Of a stretch of 48,365 nucleotides of DNA, positions 40,717 to 48,365 are shown piece after piece (the stretch's first letter is position 1; each line of letters starts with the position of its first letter). The notes beneath the pieces are model-generated. The model had not been told where the DNA came from, searched no databases, and saw nothing but the letters and a program-made list of their open reading frames with translations. The position numbers were made by a program, and so were the translations under genes. The DNA lies in NCBI RefSeq assembly GCF_024539675.1, contig NZ_JAHHIT010000078.1:1-48365 (forward strand). Direction: 5' to 3'. This DNA is from Streptomyces hilarionis (GTDB taxonomy: Bacteria > Actinomycetota > Actinomycetes > Streptomycetales > Streptomycetaceae).

Positions 40717-41190
40717 TCAGGCAGGGGCGCCGGCGTCGTCCTGCGTGACGGCCGCGAACGCCTCGGGGCCCTGTTCCACCGCCGCCGGGTCCATCCACAT
40801 GACCTGCCAGCCGTGGCCGTCGAGGTCGTAGAAGCTGCGCGAGTACATGAAGCCGTAGTCCTCGGCGCCGTCCACCCCGGTGCCGCCCGCCGCGAGGGCG
40901 GCGGCGCCGACCTTGTCGACCTCCTCACGGGAGGACACGCTGAAGCAGTACAGCGCCAGCGTGTGCGTGGTGGGGTCGGCCATCGGCAGCTTGGCGAACT
41001 GGGCGAACTTCTCGCGGGTGAGCAGCATGACGAAGGCGTGCTCGCCGACGAGCATGCAGGCGGCGGTCTCGTCCGTGAACTTCGGGTTGAAGCCGAAGCC
41101 GAGGTCGGAGAAGAACGCCTTGCTGCGGTCGAGGTCGGCGACGGGGATGTTCAGGAACAGCATGCGGCCGGGGTGTGCGGGGTTCGTCAT
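40717..41190 (-). CDS. VOC-family (glyoxalase-like) protein
   Basis: 157 residues from ATG 41190, which has GGAG upstream. The two beta-alpha-beta modules of the vicinal oxygen chelate fold are visible: MLFLNIPVADLDRSKAFFSDLGFGF near the start and GFMYSRSFYDLDGHGWQVMWMD near the end. Such proteins include lyases, dioxygenases and drug-binding proteins; the substrate cannot be told. It lies between the CHAT gene and the PycTM-like gene on the same strand, with an 86-nt gap from the latter, and probably has its own promoter. Confidence 0.88.
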   Translation of the reverse strand: MTNPAHPGRMLFLNIPVADLDRSKAFFSDLGFGFNPKFTDETAACMLVGEHAFVMLLTREKFAQFAKLPMADPTTHTLALYCFSVSSREEVDKVGAAALAAGGTGVDGAEDYGFMYSRSFYDLDGHGWQVMWMDPAAVEQGPEAFAAVTQDDAGAPA

Positions 41191-41276
41191 GGCGGGTCTC
41201 CAGTCGGCGTCTCGATGGCGTACGTGCTGTAGACCGGGCCCGGCGACGGAACTCATCGGTGGAATCTCGGCCGGCG

Positions 41277-41717
41277 TCACGCGGGGTAGAGAACGACGGC
41301 GAACTGCGGCAGCGCGGCGACGAGGAGGAAGGTCCCTCGTTCCACCCAGCGGTATTTCCTGCGGATGATGTCGCTGGTGACCATCAGGGACGACAGGATC
41401 GGCCGGACAGGGTCGCGCGAGGCGCTCTCGAAGGCGTGCCTCAGCCTCTGGCCCCCCATCTCCGCCGTGATGTGTCCGAAGTAGCCAGGGCCGGGGAGTC
41501 CTTGCCGTCCACCGTCACGATGGCGCGGCATGACGGCACACACGAAGCACAGGACGGCCAGGAGCGAGGTGACGACCGCGCTCGACTTCAGGATCTCGGA
41601 GCTCGGGGAGACACCGATGAACGCGCCGAGCACCGCTCCCGTCACCCCCAGCAGGACGGCCGCCTTCGTGTCGGCCCGTACCAGCTCCGCCCGGTTGGCC
41701 GTCATCACCCGCTCCAT
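41277..41717 (-). CDS. PycTM-like (DUF5706) membrane effector
   Basis: About 146 residues from ATG 41717. NRAELVRADTKAAVLLGVTGAVLGAFIGV places a polar, DxKA-containing helix directly before the first membrane segment; a second segment (SAVVTSLLAVLCFVCAVMPRH) follows, then a polar loop with GYFGHITAEM and a third hydrophobic stretch (GTFLLVAALPQFAVVLYP). This is the pattern of the Pycsar effector PycTM (DUF5706), which disrupts membranes on binding a cyclic pyrimidine nucleotide. It is the last gene of the cluster with the cyclase at 45090. The family call is by pattern; the ligand is inferred. The open frame upstream to 41891 overlaps the next gene. Confidence 0.72.
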   Translation of the reverse strand: MERVMTANRAELVRADTKAAVLLGVTGAVLGAFIGVSPSSEILKSSAVVTSLLAVLCFVCAVMPRHRDGGRQGLPGPGYFGHITAEMGGQRLRHAFESASRDPVRPILSSLMVTSDIIRRKYRWVERGTFLLVAALPQFAVVLYPA

Positions 41718-41839
41718 CGCCGCCAGGGTCTCCGGACGGCTCGGGAGAGGGACGCTCCTATGCGTGCGCGGGCGAAGGCGGAGACTTGTTCGGCGCGGTT
41801 GCCGGTGACGCTCCGGCGCAGGAGGGGCCGGCACCCTCC

Positions 41840-42751
41840 TCACAGCGCCTTCCCGTTCGCCGCCCCGTCCAGCCCGCTGCTGTGGGTCCATGCCTCCTGC
41901 TGCTTGGGCACGCGGCGTCCAAGAGCGTCAAGACGGTCACGCAACAGTTCGGACAGCTCCCGCCGCTCCTCGTCGGACAGCTTGCCCAACAGCCCCGCCA
42001 TCTCGTCCTGCCATGTGGTCTCCTGCCGGATCAGTCTCTGGTTCTGCACGGACCAGTCCAATACCTGGTTGACCTGATCCGGATGTCTGAGAAGCCACAG
42101 GGCCGCGAGGGAGACGGGCCCGTTACGTACGGCCTCGAGGCAGAACCGGTATTCCTCCCGACGATCGGCGGTCCAGGCGAACGGGGCTTCGGCAGCACTC
42201 GCCCGTCCCAGTCGCACCTCGCCCTCCTCGTCCCGGGCCCGGACGTCCGTGACTCGGTAGGTGAGACCCGCCTCGTCGAGCGGGAACGACGCTGCCAGGT
42301 GCTGCATCATCACGGAGGCGCTGAGTCCTTGGCCGTCGGCCTCGCAGGATTCCTCCAATCGGCGCAGGCGCCGGTTGAGGTCCCTGCGTACGGTGTCCCA
42401 GCCGTCCGTCGGCCGGGTCCTCACGACCTGCGCCGGATCGTGCACCCACCACAACAGGCACACGTCCACCGGCTCGTCCCCGTACGCGGTCGCCAGCGTG
42501 ACGGCATGGGTCGCCGAGCGCTCCGCCAGGTCCACGAGGAAGGCTCCGTCGTACCGGGCGAACAAACTCGGCGCCGGTTCGTCACGCACGATCGTCCCGT
42601 CCCGCTCGCCGGACCCCAGGACGTGGTGGACGCCGTTCGCGGCTACGAGGACCAACGTGCGGTCCCGGCGTCCGGACCAGCGTTGCCGAAGGATCTCCCG
42701 CCAGGGGGAGTGGGGGGCCCGGGCGCAGACGGAGCTTCTCTCGGTGGTCAC
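41840..42751 (-). CDS. Unknown protein coupled to the STAND-like gene
   Basis: 303 residues from GTG 42751, overlapping the STAND-like stop by 4 bp and preceded by GGGAGGA. The middle region (FARYDGAFLVDLAERSATHAVTLATAYGDEPVDVCLLWWVHDPAQVVRT) resembles the beta-strand core of SPFH/band-7 proteins in rhythm (V.DP), and the C-terminal third is helical with charged repeats (LLGKLSDEERRELSELLRDRLDALGRR). I cannot place the family with confidence. An intracellular sensor or scaffold role is plausible from its place between the STAND-like and PycTM-like genes. The longer open frame to 44032 is a shadow of the STAND-like gene. Confidence 0.68.
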   Translation of the reverse strand: MTTERSSVCARAPHSPWREILRQRWSGRRDRTLVLVAANGVHHVLGSGERDGTIVRDEPAPSLFARYDGAFLVDLAERSATHAVTLATAYGDEPVDVCLLWWVHDPAQVVRTRPTDGWDTVRRDLNRRLRRLEESCEADGQGLSASVMMQHLAASFPLDEAGLTYRVTDVRARDEEGEVRLGRASAAEAPFAWTADRREEYRFCLEAVRNGPVSLAALWLLRHPDQVNQVLDWSVQNQRLIRQETTWQDEMAGLLGKLSDEERRELSELLRDRLDALGRRVPKQQEAWTHSSGLDGAANGKAL

Positions 42752-45093
42752 AGTGTCCTCCCGTTCAGGGGCGTGCGGTGGGTGGCCGTCTCCGGGAACG
42801 GCGGAGGCGCTCCGTTGCGCCATGCGGTCAGAGCGCGGCGAGCGATGCCCTTTCCGGCGATGCCGGGATCTCCGTCTCGGTCGATCATGACGAAGAGGCG
42901 AAGGACGCCGTGGCGCATGTCCTGGGCGAGCGTGGTCAGGAGGGTCTCGGCGGCGGCCTTCTGCCGGTCGTCCCAGGCCGCCGCGCGACACCACAGGAGC
43001 ACGGCCTGGCACGTCGCGTCGGAGAGTTGGGCGTCGTCGATGAGCAGACGGGTCCGGTTCACGACGGGGCCGGCGAACTCGCCGTCGGCGAGGAGTTGGT
43101 CCTGGCACCAAGTGCCCAGGACCAGCAGGTGGGGGAAAACCTCCAGCGACAGGCGCGCGACGTCGGCGCCCTCTGTCTCCGCCCATTCGGTGAGGTGCCT
43201 GAAGACCGTCGGTTGATTGCCCGTGGAGAACAGGTTCAGCAAGGAACGGCGGACGGCCGTCGCGACCACTCGCTCCTGCCGGCTCGTGCCGTTCCGGAGG
43301 ACGTTGCGCAGCAACCGCATCGCCTGGTCCGGCCGGGCTGCGCCGAAGCCGGTCCCGCACGCGTGCGCGACCGTCCAGCGGACCTGCCAGCTCGAGTGAA
43401 CGCTCCACTGGGCCAGGCGGTACTTGACCTCGCCGGCGAGAACGGGATCCTCGGCCGCCATGCCCAGGGCGTAGGCGGCCACAGCTCTGCCGGTGGCTCG
43501 GTCCGATCCCGCCAGTTCGCGGATGTGCAGCAGCGCCCTGCGCCCACCGCCCCATCGAGCTGCCATGCCCATGACGCGACCGGCGGGCCGCGTCACGTCG
43601 CTCTCCCCGTTGACCTCGCCCATCCAGCTCGTCAGGAGACTGGAGAGGCTGCCGTACTCGCGCCATACGTGACGCAGCACCGCTTCCCCCTGCCGGTGCC
43701 GTGTGAACCTCACTGGTTCCACCACGTAGGTGTACCCGTACGTCGCGTGATACTCCTTGCTCCCGTACTCGGCCCGCACCGTGCGCAACAGGTCCTCCAG
43801 AGAGCGCCGGAAGACGAACCGTGGGTTGGGCAGGGCCGTCTGCGGACTGCTCGCGGATCCGCCGGGCGTCGGCTGGACCGACGGTCCGGCTCTCCTGCCC
43901 GTTCCGTGGGCGGCGGCGACCCGGTCGTCGGGGTTCTCCGACAGGACGGAGTGCAGCCGGCCGTCGGCCATGTTCAGGAGGCGGTCCGCCTGCTCGCGCA
44001 CGATGCGGTGGTCGAGACCCTCGAAGACACATGTCGCGAGAAGGAACGCGAGTCCGTCGGGGTCATCGCGGAGACTTCCCAGAAGGCCGGGGATCTCCTC
44101 ATCAGCGAGGTAGCTCAGCCGGTCGCGGATGTCGCGGGACGTCATCCCCCCGTCGGCGGTCCTGATGACCGCGCCCACCAGTTCGCGCACCTGGGCGGGC
44201 ACGAGCCGGTCCGTGAGCAGTTCGTCCAGCAGGCCGGGCTCCAGGCCGGCGAGCAGGCGGTCGCGCTCCGTCCGGTTCGGCACCTCGGCCTCGAGACGTG
44301 CCTCGAACAGCGCGCGCGGCGGAGGCGGCGCACATCGCACGGGTGTGACGTGGAGGTCGCGCGTCAAGCTCCGTACGACGACCGGGTCGTCGGGGAGCAC
44401 GATCACCATGCGCGCGTCGGCTTCCTGTAGCAGGCGACGAAGGTTGCCCACCGTGCCGGGCTTGAGCGGGCGGGCCGGTAACAGGCCGTCCACGAGGTAT
44501 CCGCGGGTGCCTGTGTCCGTGGGGTGCCAAGCCGCGAGGTCCTCGTCGTTGTCGACCGCCCGCAGGGCCATGCTGTGTTTCGTGTGCCGGTACAACAGGT
44601 TCAGCGCCGCCGTTCGGCGGCCGGAACCCTGCTCACCGGACAGGAACAGCACCCGCCCGTCGAGTTCCGCCAAGGCTGCCGGGAACCACTCCGGCTCGGC
44701 GAACCCGGTCACCGCGTCCAAGATCTCCGTGGGGGAAACGGGTCCCTCGTGAGCCACGAAGTGCGGGCCACTGCCACCGGCTCCGGGAGGGCCCGAGCCG
44801 TTCTCCACGTGCTGGCCGCCCTGCACGGAGGCCGTGTTGACGTTGCTGTTATAGATGTTGTAAGTGGCCCTCAGCCCGTCGGTGGTCGGGACTCCGAGCG
44901 GTTCTTCGTCGAACCCGTCGTCGAACGTCTCGTCGCCGGCCTTCTCGTCATCCGTGGATTCCTGCCTGGTGTCCTCGGGGCGGGCGCCTTTCATGGCCAC
45001 GACGCCGGCTTCGGGCGGCCCGGCGTCCGGCTCGGTGACATCGGGGTCGGGCCCTCGGCCGGGCGGGACCGGCTCGCCGGCGCCGGCGCTCAC
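42748..45093 (-). CDS. STAND-like protein with degenerate P-loop and N-terminal signalling motif
   Basis: 781 residues from GTG 45093, which overlaps the cyclase stop by 4 bp. The first 80 residues are acidic and disordered. Residues 83-96 read SNVNTASVQGGQHV, nearly the same as a motif in the cyclase C-terminus. At about 153 lies GEQGSGRRTAAL, a P-loop-like motif with Arg where Walker A Lys should be, as in inactive STAND proteins; no clear Walker B follows. The C-terminal half is a helical array with HEAT-like units (GEVKYRLAQWSVHSSWQVRWTVAHACG). I read it as a sensor or adaptor that may no longer hydrolyse NTP. Confidence 0.75.
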   Translation of the reverse strand: MSAGAGEPVPPGRGPDPDVTEPDAGPPEAGVVAMKGARPEDTRQESTDDEKAGDETFDDGFDEEPLGVPTTDGLRATYNIYNSNVNTASVQGGQHVENGSGPPGAGGSGPHFVAHEGPVSPTEILDAVTGFAEPEWFPAALAELDGRVLFLSGEQGSGRRTAALNLLYRHTKHSMALRAVDNDEDLAAWHPTDTGTRGYLVDGLLPARPLKPGTVGNLRRLLQEADARMVIVLPDDPVVVRSLTRDLHVTPVRCAPPPPRALFEARLEAEVPNRTERDRLLAGLEPGLLDELLTDRLVPAQVRELVGAVIRTADGGMTSRDIRDRLSYLADEEIPGLLGSLRDDPDGLAFLLATCVFEGLDHRIVREQADRLLNMADGRLHSVLSENPDDRVAAAHGTGRRAGPSVQPTPGGSASSPQTALPNPRFVFRRSLEDLLRTVRAEYGSKEYHATYGYTYVVEPVRFTRHRQGEAVLRHVWREYGSLSSLLTSWMGEVNGESDVTRPAGRVMGMAARWGGGRRALLHIRELAGSDRATGRAVAAYALGMAAEDPVLAGEVKYRLAQWSVHSSWQVRWTVAHACGTGFGAARPDQAMRLLRNVLRNGTSRQERVVATAVRRSLLNLFSTGNQPTVFRHLTEWAETEGADVARLSLEVFPHLLVLGTWCQDQLLADGEFAGPVVNRTRLLIDDAQLSDATCQAVLLWCRAAAWDDRQKAAAETLLTTLAQDMRHGVLRLFVMIDRDGDPGIAGKGIARRALTAWRNGAPPPFPETATHRTPLNGRTL

Positions 45094-46025
45094 CTTTCGC
45101 CCTCGTGCTTGTCGCCGTGGACGGTGCCGCCCTGGTCGCCATGGACCGTGCCCGCCTTGTTGCCGCGGACGTAGTCACCTCCGAACTGGTCTCGCCCCAC
45201 GTCGGTGTTGCTGACGTGCTGACCGCCGTGCACCGTCCCGCTGTTGACGTTGCTGCGGTCGGCCCGTACCACCGACCGGGACGCGGTGGCCGACTCACGG
45301 CTGCCGCCGTGTGACCGGTTCCCCGCGCCGGACCGAGGCTGTTCCTGGTCGTCGATGACCTGGTCGCCGAGGATACGACGGTCGTAGAGGTTGCCGGAGG
45401 GCGTGGGCACGTAGAGCCATGCCCGCTGGCCGAAAGTCTTGCCTTCGACCGTCGCCGGCACCTCCATGAAGTGGTCCGGATGGCGTCCGGCATATCCACC
45501 CGCCACAACGTCCTGGTAGCACCGGTCCGAGAGGATGGCCGCCACCTGCGTGACATTGGCGCTCGACGCCGCCAGCACGGCTTTGACGGGGCGCGAGTCC
45601 AGCAGACGGTGGGTGTCGTTGCGCGGTGTGCCGTTGCCGTCGAACTCGTCGCCGGTGTCGGGCAGCGGGCCGATGTTGAGGCTGGCCCGCAGGCGGATGC
45701 GCACGACTCCCGCCGAGTGCATGTTGAACTCCGTCAGCACGTCCTGGAGGGCGGAGAGCCACGGATGGACGACGAACGGCATGAGCTCCGGGTCGAACCC
45801 GAACACGTAACCGTCGCCCGTCGAGTCGGGGAACCGCCGGTGCTCCCACACCTCCGCGATCCCGGCCCGCTCCAACGACTGGTTCAGAAGTTGGGGGATC
45901 GCCCGGCTGATCGGCCCGTGCTGAACGGCTGGATACCCGGTGAAGTCCTTGGCGTCGACGGCCAGGATGCCCCGGTAAGGGGGAAGCGGACGGCTGTGGG
46001 TGTAGGGCTGGTCGGTGTGCGGCAC
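45090..46025 (-). CDS. Class III nucleotidyl cyclase-like protein with C-terminal motif repeats
   Basis: 311 residues from GTG 46025 (GAGGAG at 6 nt). The N-terminal two thirds match a class III cyclase: RGILAVDAKDFTGY (metal D24), PDSTGDGYVFGF (metal D71), RIRLRASLNIGPL, and NDTHRLLDS (N136 and R140 in the place of the transition-state Asn/Arg), so the active site looks intact. PycC cyclases of Pycsar systems belong to this class. From residue 258 the chain is Gly/His/Asn/Gln-rich with repeats SNVNSGTVHGGQHV, GRDQFGGDYV, GTVHGDQGG, GTVHGD, like bacterial amyloid-signalling tails. Whether it makes cAMP, cGMP or a cyclic pyrimidine cannot be told. Confidence 0.78.
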   Translation of the reverse strand: MPHTDQPYTHSRPLPPYRGILAVDAKDFTGYPAVQHGPISRAIPQLLNQSLERAGIAEVWEHRRFPDSTGDGYVFGFDPELMPFVVHPWLSALQDVLTEFNMHSAGVVRIRLRASLNIGPLPDTGDEFDGNGTPRNDTHRLLDSRPVKAVLAASSANVTQVAAILSDRCYQDVVAGGYAGRHPDHFMEVPATVEGKTFGQRAWLYVPTPSGNLYDRRILGDQVIDDQEQPRSGAGNRSHGGSRESATASRSVVRADRSNVNSGTVHGGQHVSNTDVGRDQFGGDYVRGNKAGTVHGDQGGTVHGDKHEGER

Positions 46026-46153
46026 GGAAACTCCTCGCGTCGGCCTTCGTGCGTCGTGGGCAGCCCCGAGCCTGCCGGGAAGGGGGGTGGCGGTGTGCTC
46101 GCGGCGTGCATAAAGGACATGACGCAGGCCACACATGCCGTCAGCCGTTCGTC

Positions 46154-46843
46154 TTACGCCTCTCTGACGACGCAGAGCCGCAGAGCCGGCAGGTCATCGA
46201 CGATGATCCGCTTGCGGCCCGCGTGTACGCCGCAGGAGGCGAGGGCACGCAGGGCGGCGGTGACGGTGTTGCGGGACGTCCCCAGGTGCTGAGCCAGCTC
46301 GTGCCGGGTGAGCGCGAGCTCGACGGGGCCGCCCGCACCCTGCGCGATGTGAGGCTGCGCCGAGATGTCGATCAGGTACACCAGCGCGGCGGCCAACCGG
46401 GCAGGGATCTCGCCGCCGCCGCGGGCCTCGTCCGATTCCCTCAGCCGCGTGAGGGCGTATCTCACGAGCGTCGGAAACAGCCCATGCCTGCTGACGAAGG
46501 CCAGGAACTCGGCCTTGGCCATGACCCCCACGACACAGGGAGAGATGGTTTCGACGCTCGCCGAGCGAACGCCGTCGTCCAGCACGGCCACCTCGCCCAG
46601 CAGTTCACCGGGGCCGCGGAAGGCGAGCAGGGACATGTCACCGCTCCGCTCCTGACGGATGACCTTGGCCACGCCGGTGATGACGGCAAGCACGTGTGTG
46701 CCGGGCTCGCCTTGCCGCAGCAGCACGCTGCCCGCCGGATGCCTCCGCTCGAAGGAACGCTCGAGGAGGGCGTCCCAGACGGTTTCTCCGGTGAAGTCAC
46801 GAAGGCTTCGCTGTGCCGGCTCCCCTCCATCGTGCTCGGTCAC
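46154..46843 (-). CDS. Crp/Fnr-family transcriptional regulator
   Basis: 229 residues from GTG 46843 with GAGG upstream. An N-terminal cyclic-nucleotide-binding-like domain (HPAGSVLLRQGEPGTHVLAVITGVAKVI...GPGELLGEVAVLDDGVRSASVETIS) contains the phosphate-cassette-type segment GELLGEVAVLDDGVRSAS; a dimer helix leads to a winged helix (VELALTRHELAQHLGTSRNTVTAALRAL). It lies 128 bp upstream of the cyclase gene on the same strand. A cyclic-nucleotide sensor next to a cyclase suggests a regulatory link, but Crp/Fnr proteins also bind other ligands. Confidence 0.9.
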   Translation of the reverse strand: MTEHDGGEPAQRSLRDFTGETVWDALLERSFERRHPAGSVLLRQGEPGTHVLAVITGVAKVIRQERSGDMSLLAFRGPGELLGEVAVLDDGVRSASVETISPCVVGVMAKAEFLAFVSRHGLFPTLVRYALTRLRESDEARGGGEIPARLAAALVYLIDISAQPHIAQGAGGPVELALTRHELAQHLGTSRNTVTAALRALASCGVHAGRKRIIVDDLPALRLCVVREA

Positions 46844-46973
46844 GACATGACCTCGGTCGCCGCACCCCACCCGAAGCCGCCTGTCCGTGGGCTGGAGGTG
46901 AGAGAGGCAGGTCGGCGTGGAGCACAACTCCTGCGCGCCGGCCGACATCGCTGATGCAGCGTCATGTTGCCCA

Positions 46974-47126
46974 TCATGCTTGATTGACAACGGAGTTCGG
47001 GTGAGGTTTCTCCGCCTTCGACCGACGAACGGCTCGATGGGCCGTGGACACAGGTCGGCCGGGCAGGCCGACGGCGTAAGCCCGGTAGATCGTCTCCAGC
47101 GAGCGGTTGCCGGCGGGGTCGGTCAC
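46974..47126 (-). CDS. Possible small gene upstream of the Crp/Fnr gene
   Basis: A 50-residue frame from GTG 47126: TDPAGNRSLETIYRAYAVGLPGRP, then a basic tail ending VVNQA. The composition is protein-like, but there is no ribosome-binding site and it may be a truncated remnant. Nothing else recognisable lies in 46844-47158. Confidence 0.3.
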   Translation of the reverse strand: MTDPAGNRSLETIYRAYAVGLPGRPVSTAHRAVRRSKAEKPHPNSVVNQA

Positions 47127-47158
47127 AGGCCGGGGGCGGGGGCGCGATGATGGTGGGT

Positions 47159-47627
47159 ATGCGCATTCGCATCGACGCCGTCGACCTGCCCGGTCTCACC
47201 CACCCCGGATCCGCCGACGGCGTCGTGCCCGCCCACGGCAACGTCCACGTCGCCGTCCAGCGCCGTGACCGTCCGGCCGAACTCCTCGACCCGCAGCCCG
47301 GTGACGCGCCGTCCGCGACCTGGACCCTGGAGTGCACCGCCCGCACCTCGCCGGAGGGCGTCGAGGTCCAGGGGCCCTATGTGCAGGACCGGCTGGGGCG
47401 ACGGTTCGTCTACCTGTCGTGGGGGACGGTCGACGCGGCGGGCCTCTTCACCATGTTCCGCCGCGCCAAGCTCATGCTCGACGTCGTCCCCGCCGACGTG
47501 CTCGCCGCCGCCCGCCCGCGACGGGCTGCTGGTCGGGCGGCTGGGCCTGACCGACGCACGGGGCGGACCCCTGTGCGCGCGGGTCGAGCCCCCGCTGATC
47601 GCCTGGACCGCCGAACGCGAGGGCTAG
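47159..47627 (+). pseudogene. DUF5990-like protein gene with an apparent frameshift
   Basis: The frame begins MRIRIDAVDLPGLTHPGSADG and continues with PAELLDPQPGDAPSATWTLECTA, VQGPYVQDRLGRRFVYLSWGTVD and MFRRAKLMLDVVPADVLAAA, the DUF5990 pattern. At about 47511-47518, in a run of Cs and Gs (CCCGCCCGCG), the family sequence moves to the next frame (RDGLLVGRLGLTDARGGPLCARVEPPLIAWTAEREG, stop at 47627). One extra C accounts for it. Either a sequencing error or a real pseudogene; the family is otherwise about 155 residues and of unknown function. Start could also be the ATG at 47147. Confidence 0.72.
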
Positions 47628-47670
47628 GCCTGTCGTTCGGATCATGTCGGCGTCGCGGGGGCCGTCGTCC

Positions 47671-48365
47671 TCAGCCGGTGTCGCCCTGCACCCGGAGCCA
47701 CTCGGTGCCGCCGAGCAGGTACTCGTAGACGGGACGGCCCCGGCTGCCGCTGGTGCGGAAGGGTTTCCCGTGGTCGTCGATGCGGACGGTCCCCTGACGG
47801 CCGCCGCTGGACCACTGCATCTCCACGTACCACTTCACGTCGTGGGAGCGGACGTCGGCGGTGATGTAGAGCACCTCGGGATCGGACCGGCTGACCTTGT
47901 AGGGGACGCCGCGCTGGCCGGCCCTCGGCACGATGGCGGGGTGGGCGGCGTCGAGGTCGGTGGCGAACGACCGCGTCTCCACGCCTCCGCCGCAGCCCGA
48001 CGACCCCAGGTAGGCGTTCCAGGCCGGGGGCGCGCCCGAGTCGACCACGCGGACGTGCAGGGACTCGATGACGACGGTGTCGTCGCCGACGCCCTGGACG
48101 GTCAGCGCCACCCGCTGCCCGTCGGCCGCGACGGCGTCCTGCGCCTTCACCCAGCCCGGCACGTCCTGCCCCATCACCGGGGGCGAGACCTCACCGGGCG
48201 GCCGGTCGACCAGGTACTTCCCCTCGCACTGCGGGTCTTCCCAGGCGTACGTGCGGGTGCTCACCGTCAGCGGGGCCGCGTCGCCGCGCGGGGCGCGGCC
48301 CGCGTCCGCCCCGCTGCCCGACGGCGTGGCGTCGGTCGCCCCGGACGACGGGGTCGGGGTGGGGG
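47671..48365 (-). CDS. Protein of unknown function, truncated by the window edge
   Basis: The frame stays open to the right end of the window. Upstream of GTG 48264 it reads PTPTPSSGATDATPSGSGADAGRAPRGDAAPLTV, a Ser/Thr/Pro/Ala-rich linker, so the start is beyond the window. The visible domain is beta-rich (VRTYAWEDPQ-like start, ESLHVRVVDSG, YITADVRSHDVKWYVEMQWSSGGRQGTVRIDDHGKPFRTS) with Cys residues (DPQC, SGCGGG). Such domains follow a helix-turn-helix or membrane segment in streptomycete proteins. Family not recognised by name. Confidence 0.7.
   Translation of the reverse strand, partial: PTPTPSSGATDATPSGSGADAGRAPRGDAAPLTVSTRTYAWEDPQCEGKYLVDRPPGEVSPPVMGQDVPGWVKAQDAVAADGQRVALTVQGVGDDTVVIESLHVRVVDSGAPPAWNAYLGSSGCGGGVETRSFATDLDAAHPAIVPRAGQRGVPYKVSRSDPEVLYITADVRSHDVKWYVEMQWSSGGRQGTVRIDDHGKPFRTSGSRGRPVYEYLLGGTEWLRVQGDTG

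Noticed and set aside
37102..41232. 1,376-codon open frame on the plus strand
   Set aside because: Antisense shadow of the CHAT and VOC genes; high GC leaves long open frames. Its residues are Arg/Gly/Ala/Val-rich with no domain, whereas the minus strand has catalytic motifs.
42752..44032. N-terminal extension of the 41840 gene to 730 codons
   Set aside because: The upstream part overlaps the STAND-like gene out of frame. GTG 42751 with GGGAGGA and a 4-bp overlap is the natural start.

Overview
The window is high-G+C actinobacterial DNA, almost certainly from a Streptomyces chromosome. Codon use is strongly GC-biased, many genes start with GTG and overlap by 4 bp (ATGA or GTGA), and the backbone genes (Yip1-like protein, dCTP deaminase, phosphoribosyltransferase, tRNA-Gly, CHAT protein, Crp/Fnr regulator) look streptomycete. 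Everything here was read from the sequence alone; family names are recognition calls, not search results.

Layout. 1-2571: backbone (Yip1-like membrane protein, secreted protein, 3' half of a phosphoribosyltransferase gene). 2572-17323: a first AICE (actinomycete integrative and conjugative element, about 14.75 kb) inserted inside that phosphoribosyltransferase gene. It carries int, xis, a RepSA-type replication initiator, small spread proteins, a TraB-type FtsK translocase, an SCO3933-family protein, a GntR repressor, other regulators, an APH-fold kinase, and an A+T-richer three-gene cargo operon (ATPase, TOPRIM-like protein, DUF262 protein) that looks like an anti-phage system. 17294-18824: 5' half of the phosphoribosyltransferase gene, dcd, a small zinc-ribbon gene and tRNA-Gly(CCC).

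18825-35101: a second AICE (about 16.3 kb) in the 3' end of that tRNA, flanked by a 47-bp direct repeat, with the same int-xis-rep-spd-traB backbone on the minus strand. Its cargo is two GntR regulators, an ATP-binding protein, a DUF1152 plus HEAT-like pair, an IS110-family insertion sequence, and an 853-residue HTH-P-loop-Sel1 protein. Just beyond its right attachment site lies a short relic of another integrase 3' end, which suggests repeated use of the same tRNA site.

35102-48365: backbone again, but dense in conflict and signalling genes. There is a large CHAT protease with a small partner, then a minus-strand cluster: a Crp/Fnr cyclic-nucleotide regulator, a class III nucleotidyl cyclase-like protein, a STAND-like protein with degenerate P-loop, an unknown protein and a PycTM-like membrane effector. 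The cyclase C-terminus and the STAND-like N-terminus carry the same Gly/Gln/His-rich motif (SNVN...V.GGQHV), resembling the matched signalling motifs of bacterial NLR/effector pairs. This combination of a Pycsar-like cyclase and effector with a motif-matched STAND protein is the most unusual system in the window. The AICE1 cargo operon is the second.
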